This document shows, in pieces, positions 32,263-40,533 of a stretch of DNA of 64,000 nucleotides. The translations under genes and the position numbers were made by a program. How positions within the stretch are numbered: position 1 is the stretch's first letter; the number at the start of each line of letters is the position of its first letter. The stretch covers positions 180,060 through 244,059 of the forward strand of contig NZ_JAOWCB010000009.1 of the NCBI RefSeq assembly GCF_026420845.1, in the 5' to 3' direction. The stretch is from Streptomyces sp. PR69. GTDB taxonomy: Bacteria; Actinomycetota; Actinomycetes; Streptomycetales; Streptomycetaceae. The notes beneath the pieces are model-generated. The model worked only from the letters and a program-made list of their open reading frames with translations, did not search any database and was not told the DNA's origin.

Positions 32263-33462
32263 GTGCACCTCGAATACACGCCCGAGCAGCAGCGGTTGCG
32301 CACCGAGCTGCGTGCCTACTTCGCCCGGCTGACGCCGGATCACGCCTCCGCGCGGTACGCCGACCCGGCCGAGCAGAAGGCGTACTACCGCCGCACCATC
32401 CGCCGTCTGGGCGCGGACGGCTGGCTGGGCGTCGGCTGGCCCGAGGAGTACGGCGGCCGCGGGCTGACCCCCATGGAGCAGTTCATCTTCTTCGACGAGG
32501 CCGCCCAGGCCGGGGTGCCGCTGCCGCTGATGGCCCTGAACACCGTCGGCCCCACCCTCATGCAGTACGGCAGCGAGGAGCAGAAGGCCTACTTCCTCCC
32601 CCGGATTCTCTCCGGCGAGATCGACTTCGCCATCGGCTACAGCGAACCCGACGCGGGCACCGACCTCGCCGCCCTGAAGACCCGCGCCGTACGCGAGGGA
32701 GACGAGGAGACCGGCAGCTATCTCGTCAACGGGCAGAAGATCTGGACCACCAACGGCGACACCGCCGACTGGGTCTGGCTCGCCGTGCGCACCGCGGCCC
32801 CGGACGACGGCACACCGCCGCACAAGGGCATCACCATGCTGCTGGTGCCGACCGACGACCCCGGCTACTCCTGCACCCTCATCACCACACTCGCCGGACA
32901 CGACACCACCGCCAGTCACTACGAGAACATCCGCGTCCCCGCCTCCCGCCGCGTCGGCCGGGAGAACGACGGCTGGCGGCTGATCACCAACCAGCTCAAC
33001 CATGAGCGCGTCACCCTCGCCGCCCACGGCACGACCGCCATCCGCGCCCTCGCCGACGTCCAGCGCTGGGCCGCCGACACCAAACTCGCCGACGGACGGC
33101 GCGTCATCGACCTCGGCTGGGTCCGCGGCCGCCTCGCCCGCACCCACGCCAGGCTCGACGCCATGAAACTGCTCAACTGGCGGATGGTGAACGCCGTCCA
33201 GGAATCCACCCTCACCCCGCAGGACGCCTCGGCCGTCAAGGTGTACGGCTCCGAGGCCCGCCGCGACGCCTACGCCTGGCTGATGGAGGTCGCCGGCGCC
33301 GCGGGCCCGCTCAAGGACGGCTCGGCGGGCGCCGTCCTCCACGGCGAGCTGGAACGCGGCTACCGCTCCGCCGTCATCTTCACCTTCGGCGGCGGCAACA
33401 ACGAGATCCAGCGCGAGATCATCTCCTGGCTCGGCCTCGGCATGCCCCGCGTACGGCGCTGA
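32263..33462 (+). CDS. Acyl-CoA dehydrogenase, FadE26/ChsE4-like
   Basis: A 399-residue flavoprotein. The GTG at 32263 is chosen for GGGAGGG directly upstream. Motifs: FAIGYSEPDAGTDLAALKT (FAD/substrate loop), TNQLNHERVTL (a segment that in many family members spans the catalytic-base region) and the C-terminal FTFGGGNNEIQREIISWLGLG. The overall pattern (LEYTPEQQRLRTELRAYFA, WLGVGWPEEYGGRG) is close to mycobacterial FadE26, one half of the ChsE4-ChsE5 heterotetramer that dehydrogenates steroid side-chain CoA thioesters. No FadE27-like partner is in the window. The KstR-like box upstream supports a steroid or sterol role, which remains inference. Confidence 0.85.
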   Translation: MHLEYTPEQQRLRTELRAYFARLTPDHASARYADPAEQKAYYRRTIRRLGADGWLGVGWPEEYGGRGLTPMEQFIFFDEAAQAGVPLPLMALNTVGPTLMQYGSEEQKAYFLPRILSGEIDFAIGYSEPDAGTDLAALKTRAVREGDEETGSYLVNGQKIWTTNGDTADWVWLAVRTAAPDDGTPPHKGITMLLVPTDDPGYSCTLITTLAGHDTTASHYENIRVPASRRVGRENDGWRLITNQLNHERVTLAAHGTTAIRALADVQRWAADTKLADGRRVIDLGWVRGRLARTHARLDAMKLLNWRMVNAVQESTLTPQDASAVKVYGSEARRDAYAWLMEVAGAAGPLKDGSAGAVLHGELERGYRSAVIFTFGGGNNEIQREIISWLGLGMPRVRR

Positions 33463-33474
33463 ACGGCGCGGGCC

Positions 33475-34476
33475 ATGGCCAAGGCGTACCGTCGGAGCAT
33501 GGCCGGCAACCTCAGCCGGGACACGGGCGCCGGCCCGGACACCGGCCCCGGCCCGGACACGGGGCCCGGGCTCTTCGGGCCGGCCTCCGTCACCTGGCAG
33601 ATGCACGGCGACCCGATGATGTGGATCGCGGGCGTCCGCGCGCTCTACCTCCAGGCCCTGCACCCGCGCGCGGTCCGCGCGGTCCTGCAGAACTCCGACT
33701 TCCGCCGGGACGCATGGGGGAGGCTGCTGCGCACCGCCGACTTCGTGGGGACCATCACCTACGGCCCCGCAGGGGCGGCCGAACGCGCGGGCGCCCGCGT
33801 CCGCCGCCTGCACGCGGCCCTGACCGCCGTCGACCCGGCGACCGGGGAGCGCTACCGGATCGACGAACCGGAACTGCTGCTGTGGGTGCACTGCGCCGAA
33901 GTCGACTCCTATCTGACGGTGCTGCGCCGCTCCGGATTCCCCCTCACCGACGCCCAGGCCGACCGCTATATCGCAGAACAGCGCACAGCCGCCCGCCTGA
34001 TAGGCCTCGACCCGGCCGCCGTGCCCGCCACCGCCGCCCAGCTCGCCGACTACTTCCGCGCCGTGCTGCCGCACCTCGCCGCAGGGCCCGAGGCGCAGGA
34101 GGTCGACGCCTTTCTGCGCCGCCCGCCGGTCCCGCCGCCGCTGCTCCCGGCGCGCGCCCTGCTCTGGAGGCGCGTGGCCTCGCTCGCGTACGACGCACTG
34201 CCCCCGTACGCCCACCGGCTCTACGGCAGACCCGCCGCCGGCCCCGTACCCACCCGGCGTCGTCTCGTCGCCGTGGGCGCCCTGCTGCGCTGCATTCCCG
34301 CCCGGCTGCGCTGGCGGCTGCCGCCCGGCCACATCCTCAGGGCGATGGCCCGCCTCGGGCCCGGCAGCAGGCCCTCCCCGTACAAACTCCGCGGTCAGAC
34401 GGTCATACTGGACGCGCCGGGGAGGGCGCAGCGAAACAACGGGGGCGACGGCGGACGATGGCGGAGACGAGGCTGA
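33475..34476 (+). CDS. DUF2236/MpaB-family oxygenase
   Basis: A 333-residue protein of the MpaB/latex-clearing-protein-like family. Conserved features are MMWIAGVRALYLQALHPRAV (the family ALHP motif), TADFVGTITYG, LLLWVHCAEVDSYL with the conserved His, and PYAHRLYG. The family is thought to bind heme, but activity is known for few members. The start is uncertain: ATG 33475 is given, while ATG 33499 has GGAG almost touching it. It begins 12 bases after the dehydrogenase stop and overlaps the kinase start by 19 bases, suggesting one transcript. A Gly/Pro/Asp repeat (DTGAGPDTGPGPDTGPG) lies near the N-terminus. Confidence 0.82.
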   Translation: MAKAYRRSMAGNLSRDTGAGPDTGPGPDTGPGLFGPASVTWQMHGDPMMWIAGVRALYLQALHPRAVRAVLQNSDFRRDAWGRLLRTADFVGTITYGPAGAAERAGARVRRLHAALTAVDPATGERYRIDEPELLLWVHCAEVDSYLTVLRRSGFPLTDAQADRYIAEQRTAARLIGLDPAAVPATAAQLADYFRAVLPHLAAGPEAQEVDAFLRRPPVPPPLLPARALLWRRVASLAYDALPPYAHRLYGRPAAGPVPTRRRLVAVGALLRCIPARLRWRLPPGHILRAMARLGPGSRPSPYKLRGQTVILDAPGRAQRNNGGDGGRWRRRG

Positions 34477-36716
34477 TCCACGGCCGCTACCGGCTGCTCG
34501 AACTCATCGGACGCGGAGGCATGGGCCAGGTCTGGCAGGCCCGTGACGAAGCCCTGGGACGGCGCGTCGCCGTCAAACGCCTCAAACCCCTCGGACCCCA
34601 GCACGACCCCGCCTTCACCCGCGTGCTGCGCGAGCGTTTCCGCCGCGAGGCGCGGGTCGCCGCCTCCCTCCAGCACCGCGGGGTGACCGTCGTCCATGAC
34701 TTCGGCGACGACGAAGGCGTGCTGTATCTCGTCATGGAGCTGCTCGAAGGCCGCAACCTCAGCCAGCTGATGGACGACAACGACCAGCGTCCCCTGCCGG
34801 TCGACGACGTCGTCGACATCGCCGACCAAATCGCCGACGCCCTCGCCTACACCCATGAACAGGGCATCGTCCACCGTGACCTCAAGCCCGCCAACATCAT
34901 GCGGCTCGCCGACGGCACGGTGAAGATCTGCGACTTCGGCATCGCCCGGCTCGGCGAGTCCATGGGCATCACCTCCCGCCTCACCGGCACCGGCATCGCC
35001 ATGGGCACCCCGCACTACATGTCGCCCGAGCAGATCGGCGGCGGCGAGGTCGACTACCGCAGCGATCTGTACTCGCTGGGCTGCGTGCTGTACGAGCTGG
35101 CCACCGGCGCTCCCCCCTTCGACCTTGAGGACTCCTGGTCGGTGCTCGTGGGCCACCGGGACACCGAGCCGCAGCCGCTGCGCGCCTGCCGCCCCGCGGT
35201 GCCCGCCTTCCTGGACCACGCCATACTGCGGCTGCTCGCCAAGACCCCCGAGGCCCGCCCGGCCTGCGCAGCGGAGCTGCGCAGGCTGCTGGGCCGGACC
35301 TCCCCGCCCGCCGGCACACCCGTCGCCACGCCGCCGCGCCCGGCGGACCCGGAGCTGCCGGCCTGGGCCCGTTCCATGACCACCGGCGTCAAGGCGACCG
35401 CGGGCGCGCTCCCGGGGCCCGTGCTGCCGGACCACACAGCGGGGCTGACGGGCGCGTGGACCCTCCCCAAGGGCCTCCCCGAAGGCGTGACGCCGCCGCC
35501 CGCCGCCGACGGCGGCCCCGGCATGGCCACCGGCCCCGAACCCCGAACCGGACGCCCCGGCGACCGGCCCACGCCGCCGCCCGAGGTGCTCGCCGTGCTC
35601 GCCAGCCGCCACAGCGCGGCCCTCAGCCTCGGCCGGCTGGGCCGCTGGGCGGAGGCCGGACAGGTGCACCGTGCGGTCGCGGCGGAGCGGGAACGGGTGC
35701 TCGGCGCCGACCACCCGGACACCCTGGCCAGCCGCTACGAGATCGGTTTCAGCCTCAGCAGGACAGGCCGTGCCGCCGAGGCGCTGCGCGCGTTCGGCGA
35801 GGTCGCGGACGCCCGCACCCGCGTCCTGGGCGCGGACCATCCCGAAACCCTCGCCGCCCGCCAGGAAGCGGCGTTCGCGCAGGGCCAGCTCGGACGGCAC
35901 GCCGAGGCGCACGAGCTGTACACGGCGGTGCTTGAGGCCCGGGAGCGCACCATGGGGCCCGAGCACCCCGACACCCTGCTCTGCCGGCACAATCTGGCGT
36001 TCACCCTCGGCAGGCTGGGGCGGCTCGACGCCTCCTGCCGCATGGCGGACCAGGTCGCCGAAGCCCGCGCCCGGGTGCTCGGCCCCGACCACCCCGACAC
36101 CCTCGCCACCCGCTACGAGGCCGCCCGCGCGCTCGCCGGGCTGGGCCGCTGGGCCGACGCCCTGCGCATCTACCAGGACGTGGCCTCCGCGCGCGGCCGC
36201 ACCCTGGGCGCGGACCACCCCGACACGCTCGCCGCCCGGCACGAGGTCGGCATCGGTCTGGGCCGGGTCGGCCGCCACGCTGATGCCCTGGAGGCGTACC
36301 GCGGACTCGTCGCCGACCACACCCGCCTCGCCGGGCCGTCCGACCCCCGAACGCTGCGCGCCCGGCACGGCCTGGGCGTCAGCCTCGGCCGGCTGGGCCG
36401 CTGGGAGGAGGCGCTGACCGAGGCCCGCGACGTCAGCGCTCTGCGCGCCCGGGTGCTGGGCCCCGAGCACCCCGACACCCTGGTCAGCCGCCGTGAGATC
36501 GCCGTCGGTCTGGGCTGGCTGGGCCGCTGGTCGGACGCCCTGGCGGTGTACGGGCAGGTCGCGGACGCCCGTGACCGGGTGCTGGGCCCCGAGCACCCCG
36601 ACGCGCTCGCCAGCCGCAACGACGAGGCGCACTGCCTGGAACGCCTCGGCCGGCACGCCGAGGCGGTGGAGCGGTACCGGCGGGTCGCGGCGCTTCAGCA
36701 GGACAGCGGGGCATGA
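34458..36716 (+). CDS. Ser/Thr kinase fused to kinesin-light-chain-type TPR repeats
   Basis: A 752-residue fusion. Kinase domain (1-280): IGRGGMGQVW (17-26), Lys40, HRDLKPANIM (139-148), DFG (159-161) and GTPHYMSPEQ. A Pro-rich linker (about 285-375) follows. From about 381 to the end there are eight 42-residue TPR units and a partial ninth, each with a variant of RVLGxDHPDTL and LGRLGRxxEAL. The kinase has no membrane span. The TPR array probably binds protein partners, and the family of such fusions is known in actinobacteria. Repeats are similar at DNA level, so copy number could vary between strains. The start is at ATG 34458, with weak GGCGGACG upstream, overlapping the DUF2236 gene. Confidence 0.9.
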   Translation: MAETRLIHGRYRLLELIGRGGMGQVWQARDEALGRRVAVKRLKPLGPQHDPAFTRVLRERFRREARVAASLQHRGVTVVHDFGDDEGVLYLVMELLEGRNLSQLMDDNDQRPLPVDDVVDIADQIADALAYTHEQGIVHRDLKPANIMRLADGTVKICDFGIARLGESMGITSRLTGTGIAMGTPHYMSPEQIGGGEVDYRSDLYSLGCVLYELATGAPPFDLEDSWSVLVGHRDTEPQPLRACRPAVPAFLDHAILRLLAKTPEARPACAAELRRLLGRTSPPAGTPVATPPRPADPELPAWARSMTTGVKATAGALPGPVLPDHTAGLTGAWTLPKGLPEGVTPPPAADGGPGMATGPEPRTGRPGDRPTPPPEVLAVLASRHSAALSLGRLGRWAEAGQVHRAVAAERERVLGADHPDTLASRYEIGFSLSRTGRAAEALRAFGEVADARTRVLGADHPETLAARQEAAFAQGQLGRHAEAHELYTAVLEARERTMGPEHPDTLLCRHNLAFTLGRLGRLDASCRMADQVAEARARVLGPDHPDTLATRYEAARALAGLGRWADALRIYQDVASARGRTLGADHPDTLAARHEVGIGLGRVGRHADALEAYRGLVADHTRLAGPSDPRTLRARHGLGVSLGRLGRWEEALTEARDVSALRARVLGPEHPDTLVSRREIAVGLGWLGRWSDALAVYGQVADARDRVLGPEHPDALASRNDEAHCLERLGRHAEAVERYRRVAALQQDSGA

Positions 36717-36805
36717 CGACCGGAGATCGTGACGCGACATCAGGACCGGACATCAGGACCGGACATGGCGGCGGGACATGACGGCGCGCGGGTAGGGTCG
36801 GCCGC

Positions 36806-38374
36806 ATGTCCGCACTCTCCTCGCCCGGCCCGGACTCTCCGCACCCCGCACGCGGCTCGTACGACGCGGTCATCGTCGGAGGCGGTCACAACGGCCTGGT
36901 CGCCGCCGCCTATCTCGCCCGCGCCGGACGCTCCGTGCTGCTGCTGGAACGCCTTCCCCGCACCGGCGGAGCGGCCGTCTCCACCCGTCCCTTCGCCGGG
37001 GTCGACGCCCGCCTCTCGCGCTACTCGTACCTCGTCTCCCTGCTGCCCCCGAAAATCGTGCGGGAGCTGGGCCTGGACTTCGCGGTCCGCAAGCGGACCG
37101 TCTCCTCGTACACCCCCGCGGGCGACGGCGGGCTGCTGGTCGGCGGGCCGGGCACAAGGGAGTCGTTCGCCCGGCTGACCGGCGGGGACACGGAGTACAC
37201 GGCGTGGCGGGAGTTCTACGGGACCACCGGCGACGTGGCCCGCCGCGTCTTTCCGACGCTGACCGAGCCGCTTCCCACCCGCGAGGAGCTGCGCGAGCGC
37301 ATCGGCGACGAGCGCGCATGGCGGATGCTGTTCGAGGAGCCCATCGGCGTCGCGATCGAGGAGCGGTTCGCGCATGACCTGGTCCGGGGCGTGGTGCTCA
37401 CCGACGCCCTGATCGGCACCTTCGCGGACGCCCACGACCCGTCCCTGGTGCAGAACCGCTGCTTCCTCTACCACGTCATCGGAGGCGGTACAGGCGACTG
37501 GGACGTCCCGGTCGGCGGCATGGGCGCGCTGACGGACGCCCTGGCCGGCACGGCGCGCTCCGCGGGCGCGGAGATTCTGACAGGGCATGAGGCGATCCGC
37601 GTCGCCACAGACGGACAGCAGGCCGAGGTCGCCTACCGCACGGCGGACGGGGAGGGCGTCGTCGAGGCCCGGCACGTCCTGGTGAACGCCTCTCCCCGGG
37701 AGCTGGCCGCACTGCTCGGCGAGCGGCCCCCGGCGCCGGCCGAGGGCGCGCAGTTCAAGGTCAATATGCTGCTGGAGCGGCTGCCCCGGCTGCGGGACCG
37801 GTCCGTCGACCCGCGCGACGCGTTCGCCGGCACCTTCCATGTCGCCGAGGGCTATGAGCAGTTGGCGACCGCGTACGCCCAGGCCGCGCAGGGCCGCCTG
37901 CCGAGCGTTCCGCCGTCGGAGATCTACTGCCACTCGCTGACCGACCCGTCGATCCTCGGCCCCCGGCTCACCGCCCGGGGCTGCCACACCCTCACCCTCT
38001 TCGGACTGCACACCCCCGCCAGGCTCTTCACGGCCGACAACGACGCCGCCCGCGCGGCCCTGCTGAAGGCGACCCTCGCCCAGCTCGACACCTGCCTGGA
38101 CGAGCCGCTCGCCGACTGCCTGGCCCTCGACGAGCGCGGCGAACCCTGCATCGAGGCCAAGACCCCGCTCGACCTCGAACACGAACTCCGCCTGCCCGGC
38201 GGCCATATCTTCCACCGCGACCTCGCCTTCCCCTACGCCACCGAGGCCACCGGCCGCTGGGGCGTGGAGACCGCCCACCCCAACATCCTCCTCTGCGGCG
38301 CGGGGGCGACACGGGGCGGCGGCGTGAGCGGCATCCCGGGCCACAACGCAGCGATGGCAACGCTGGACCGGTGA
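36806..38374 (+). CDS. Phytoene-desaturase-like FAD oxidoreductase (PYROXD2 type)
   Basis: A 522-residue flavoprotein. FAD motifs: AVIVGGGHNGLVAAAYLARAG near residue 18, LLERLPRTGGAA after it, and the C-terminal LLCGAGATRGGGVSGIPGHN. The family is related to carotenoid desaturases, but the PYROXD2-like subgroup is not linked to carotenoids, and no crtB or crtE is nearby. The substrate is unknown. TAGGG lies about 10 bases upstream of ATG 36806. It starts 90 bases after the kinase-TPR gene, so it may have its own promoter. Confidence 0.85.
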   Translation: MSALSSPGPDSPHPARGSYDAVIVGGGHNGLVAAAYLARAGRSVLLLERLPRTGGAAVSTRPFAGVDARLSRYSYLVSLLPPKIVRELGLDFAVRKRTVSSYTPAGDGGLLVGGPGTRESFARLTGGDTEYTAWREFYGTTGDVARRVFPTLTEPLPTREELRERIGDERAWRMLFEEPIGVAIEERFAHDLVRGVVLTDALIGTFADAHDPSLVQNRCFLYHVIGGGTGDWDVPVGGMGALTDALAGTARSAGAEILTGHEAIRVATDGQQAEVAYRTADGEGVVEARHVLVNASPRELAALLGERPPAPAEGAQFKVNMLLERLPRLRDRSVDPRDAFAGTFHVAEGYEQLATAYAQAAQGRLPSVPPSEIYCHSLTDPSILGPRLTARGCHTLTLFGLHTPARLFTADNDAARAALLKATLAQLDTCLDEPLADCLALDERGEPCIEAKTPLDLEHELRLPGGHIFHRDLAFPYATEATGRWGVETAHPNILLCGAGATRGGGVSGIPGHNAAMATLDR

Positions 38375-38512
38375 CTGGGGCTCCGCCCCAGCCCCCGTTT
38401 CCGGGGGCTCCGCCCCCGGACCCCCGCGCCTCAAACTCCCCCAGCGGTAGCTGGAGGAGGAGCCCGGGGGAGACTGAGGACACGGCCGAAGGCCGTACCG
38501 GGGTCTGGCCCG
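38375..38512. repeat. G/C-rich convergent intergenic element (copy C)
   Basis: The gap between a forward and a reverse stop holds the GGGGCTCCGCCCC-type module, a CCCCGTTTCCGGGGG turn, and a 34-base block (38475-38508) with an internal GGCCGAAGGCC hairpin. That block recurs perfectly at 43315-43348. Probably a bidirectional terminator. Confidence 0.7.
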
Positions 38513-40345
38513 TCAGCCCCGCACCGCCTCCCACCCCCTCGCCTCGATCCGCCCCGCATCCCCCGCCCGCGACTCGTCGAACACGCACCGCCCCCCGTCC
38601 TCCACGCGGAGCCCGTCCACGTACACACCGCGCCCCACATACCGCTCGTCCGTCCGGGACCGCCACCGCAGCCGGACGCCGCCGCCCCCGGATCCGGCCC
38701 CGGATCCGGCCCCGGCCCACCGGGACAGGTCCGCGACGACCCGGTGCCAGACCCGCCCGGACCAGCCGCCGGCCGAACCCGCCGGGTGGGACCGCGGCTC
38801 GCCGCCCGCCCGTACGGAGGTGAACGGCACGGGCGTCCAGGCGCCCGCCGCCCCGCCGTCCCCCGACGCCTCCAGGAAGACCGCGTCCGAGCCGGGCTCG
38901 GTGTCCCACCACAGCGCGCACCGCAGCCGCGCACGCCCGTCCGCGGAGAGGGCCAGCGGCGGCAGGGTGAGCGTCGTGTCGGCCGGGCTCGCCATGCCGG
39001 TGAACCAGGCCGTGCGGCCGTGGACCGGCCGCACGGGGACCGCCCGCGCCAGGTGATCCGCCGCGGCGACCCTCGGCGCGCTGCCCGAGCGCCAGCTCCG
39101 CACCGGATGGCAGGAGTTGCCGAGCAGGATGAGAAACGAGTCGGTCGTCGGGTCCAGCACCAGGCTGGTGCCGGTGAAGCCGGTGTGCCCGGCGCTGCGG
39201 GGCGTCGCCATCGCCCCCATGTACCAGTGCTGGTAGAGCTCGAAGCCCAGCCCGTGCGCATCGCCCGGGAAGTCCGTGTTGAAGTCGGTGAACATCAGCT
39301 GCGCCGACGCGGGCCGCAGGATGCGCCGCCGTCCGTACACCCCGCCGTTGAGCAGCGCGCGGGCCAGCACCGCCAGATCCCAGGCGCAGGAGAAGACGCC
39401 CGCGTGCCCGGCCACGCCTTTGAAGCCGTACGCGTTCTCGTCGTGCACCTCGCCCCACACCATGCCGCGCTCCAGCCCCGACCACGGCGCTCTGGCGTCC
39501 TCGGTCGCGGCGATCCTCGGCTTCCAGGAGGAGGGAGGGTTGAACCGGGTGCGGCGCATCCTCAGGGGCGCGGTGATCTCGTCATGGAGCAGCACGTCCA
39601 GCCTGCGGCCGGTGACCCGCTCCAACAGCAGCTGAAGGCTGATCAGATTGAGGTCGGAGTAGAGGTAGGCGGCGCCCGGCGCGGCGACGGGGGCCTCGTT
39701 CCACAGCAGCTCCAGCTTTCCCTCGTGCGTCGGCTCCTGGTAGAGCGGCAGCCAGGCCCGCAACCCGGAGGTGTGGGTGAGAAGCTGACGCACGGTGATG
39801 TCCTGTTTGCCCGCGCCGCCGAACTCCGGCAGATAGGAGGCGACGGCCGCCTCCAGCTCCAGTGCGCCGCGCTCCAGCAGTTGCACCGCCAGGATGGAGG
39901 TGAACAGCTTGGTGAGCGAGGCCAGATCGAAGACGGTGTCGTGGGCCATGGGAATCCGCCGGGCGGCCGGGAGCTCCACCCCGGTGTCGGTCTTCTCGTC
40001 GTACGCCGCGTAGCGCACGGCCCAGCCGATCGGCCGGTGCAGCGCCACCGTGCCGCCGCGCCCGGCGAGCAGGACGGCCCCGGCGTACCAGGGATGCAGG
40101 GGAGAGGGGCCGAGGAAGGTCTCGGCGTCCGTGACGAGCCGCTCCAGCGGTCCCCGCAGCAGCCCGGCGCGCTCGGGCGAGCCGTGCCGCAGCGTCGGCC
40201 GGCGGGCCGGGGAGCCGCCTCCGCCCGGCTCCCCGGCCCGCGCCGGCGTGGCGATCGGCGCGAGCGCCAGCGCTCCGCCCAGCGCCAGCACGCCGCCGCC
40301 CAGTCTGCGTCTGCTGATCCCCGAGCCTGCCGTGTCGTGAGTCAT
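38513..40345 (-). CDS. Tat-exported serine hydrolase (class C beta-lactamase-like) with C-terminal beta domain
   Basis: A 610-residue protein; ATG 40345 has GGAGAGGTGG upstream. The N-terminus SGISRRRLGGGVLALGGALA is a twin-arginine signal. The catalytic SxxK is DLASLTKLF (Ser-Leu-Thr-Lys), the second motif is YSD within YLYSDLN, and HTGFTGTS is the KTG-like box. The family includes esterases, D-aminopeptidases and muropeptide enzymes such as Bacillus YbbE. Residues about 470-610 form a second, sugar-binding-like beta domain (VRLRWRSRTDERYVGRG). GAAA..TTTC palindromes in its promoter resemble MurR/RpiR-type sites, suggesting a role in wall turnover, which is inference. Confidence 0.87.
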   Translation of the reverse strand: MTHDTAGSGISRRRLGGGVLALGGALALAPIATPARAGEPGGGGSPARRPTLRHGSPERAGLLRGPLERLVTDAETFLGPSPLHPWYAGAVLLAGRGGTVALHRPIGWAVRYAAYDEKTDTGVELPAARRIPMAHDTVFDLASLTKLFTSILAVQLLERGALELEAAVASYLPEFGGAGKQDITVRQLLTHTSGLRAWLPLYQEPTHEGKLELLWNEAPVAAPGAAYLYSDLNLISLQLLLERVTGRRLDVLLHDEITAPLRMRRTRFNPPSSWKPRIAATEDARAPWSGLERGMVWGEVHDENAYGFKGVAGHAGVFSCAWDLAVLARALLNGGVYGRRRILRPASAQLMFTDFNTDFPGDAHGLGFELYQHWYMGAMATPRSAGHTGFTGTSLVLDPTTDSFLILLGNSCHPVRSWRSGSAPRVAAADHLARAVPVRPVHGRTAWFTGMASPADTTLTLPPLALSADGRARLRCALWWDTEPGSDAVFLEASGDGGAAGAWTPVPFTSVRAGGEPRSHPAGSAGGWSGRVWHRVVADLSRWAGAGSGAGSGGGGVRLRWRSRTDERYVGRGVYVDGLRVEDGGRCVFDESRAGDAGRIEARGWEAVRG

Positions 40346-40371
40346 CCGCACCACCTCTCCGGGAGAGCCCT

Positions 40372-40411
40372 GAAAGTATTTTTCGGGATCTGGACCGCCT
40401 GTGAAACTTTC
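40372..40411. promoter_or_regulatory. Pair of GAAA-N-TTTC palindromes upstream of the serine hydrolase
   Basis: GAAAGTATTTTTC (40372-40384) and GAAACTTTC (40403-40411) lie 27-66 bases before the serine hydrolase start, in an A/T-rich patch unusual here. RpiR/MurR-type regulators of muropeptide genes use GAAA..TTTC sites, so this is a candidate operator. Confidence 0.5.
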
Positions 40412-40474
40412 TTGCCGGACCTGAGCGGTGTCAACCATCACGGCGCGGGGCAGGGCGGGGTCCGCCCCAGGCAA

Positions 40475-40491
40475 TCTGACGCTGCATCAGA
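40475..40491. promoter_or_regulatory. TCTGAC-N5-(A/G)TCAGA operator, copy 1
   Basis: TCTGACGCTGCATCAGA, 43 bases before the nitronate monooxygenase start. The same 17-base layout, followed by the same AAAA(T/C)TCTT-like sequence, occurs at 46598 in front of the echA19-like gene. Palindromic form suggests a TetR-type regulator shared by both transcripts. Confidence 0.65.
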
Positions 40492-40533
40492 AAATCTCTT
40501 CCGTCGTCCGTCCGGCTGCGGCATCCTGCGCCC

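Noticed and set aside
32239..34332. 697-codon minus-strand frame
   Set aside because: Covers the acyl-CoA dehydrogenase and DUF2236 genes in antisense; composition is typical of a shadow frame.
35600..36716. Possible CRISPR-like or satellite repeat
   Set aside because: The 126-base periodicity encodes TPR units in frame with the kinase, and no spacer pattern exists.
34395..36740. 781-codon minus-strand frame with regular repeats
   Set aside because: It is the shadow of the TPR repeats of the kinase gene on the other strand, so its apparent repeats come from there.
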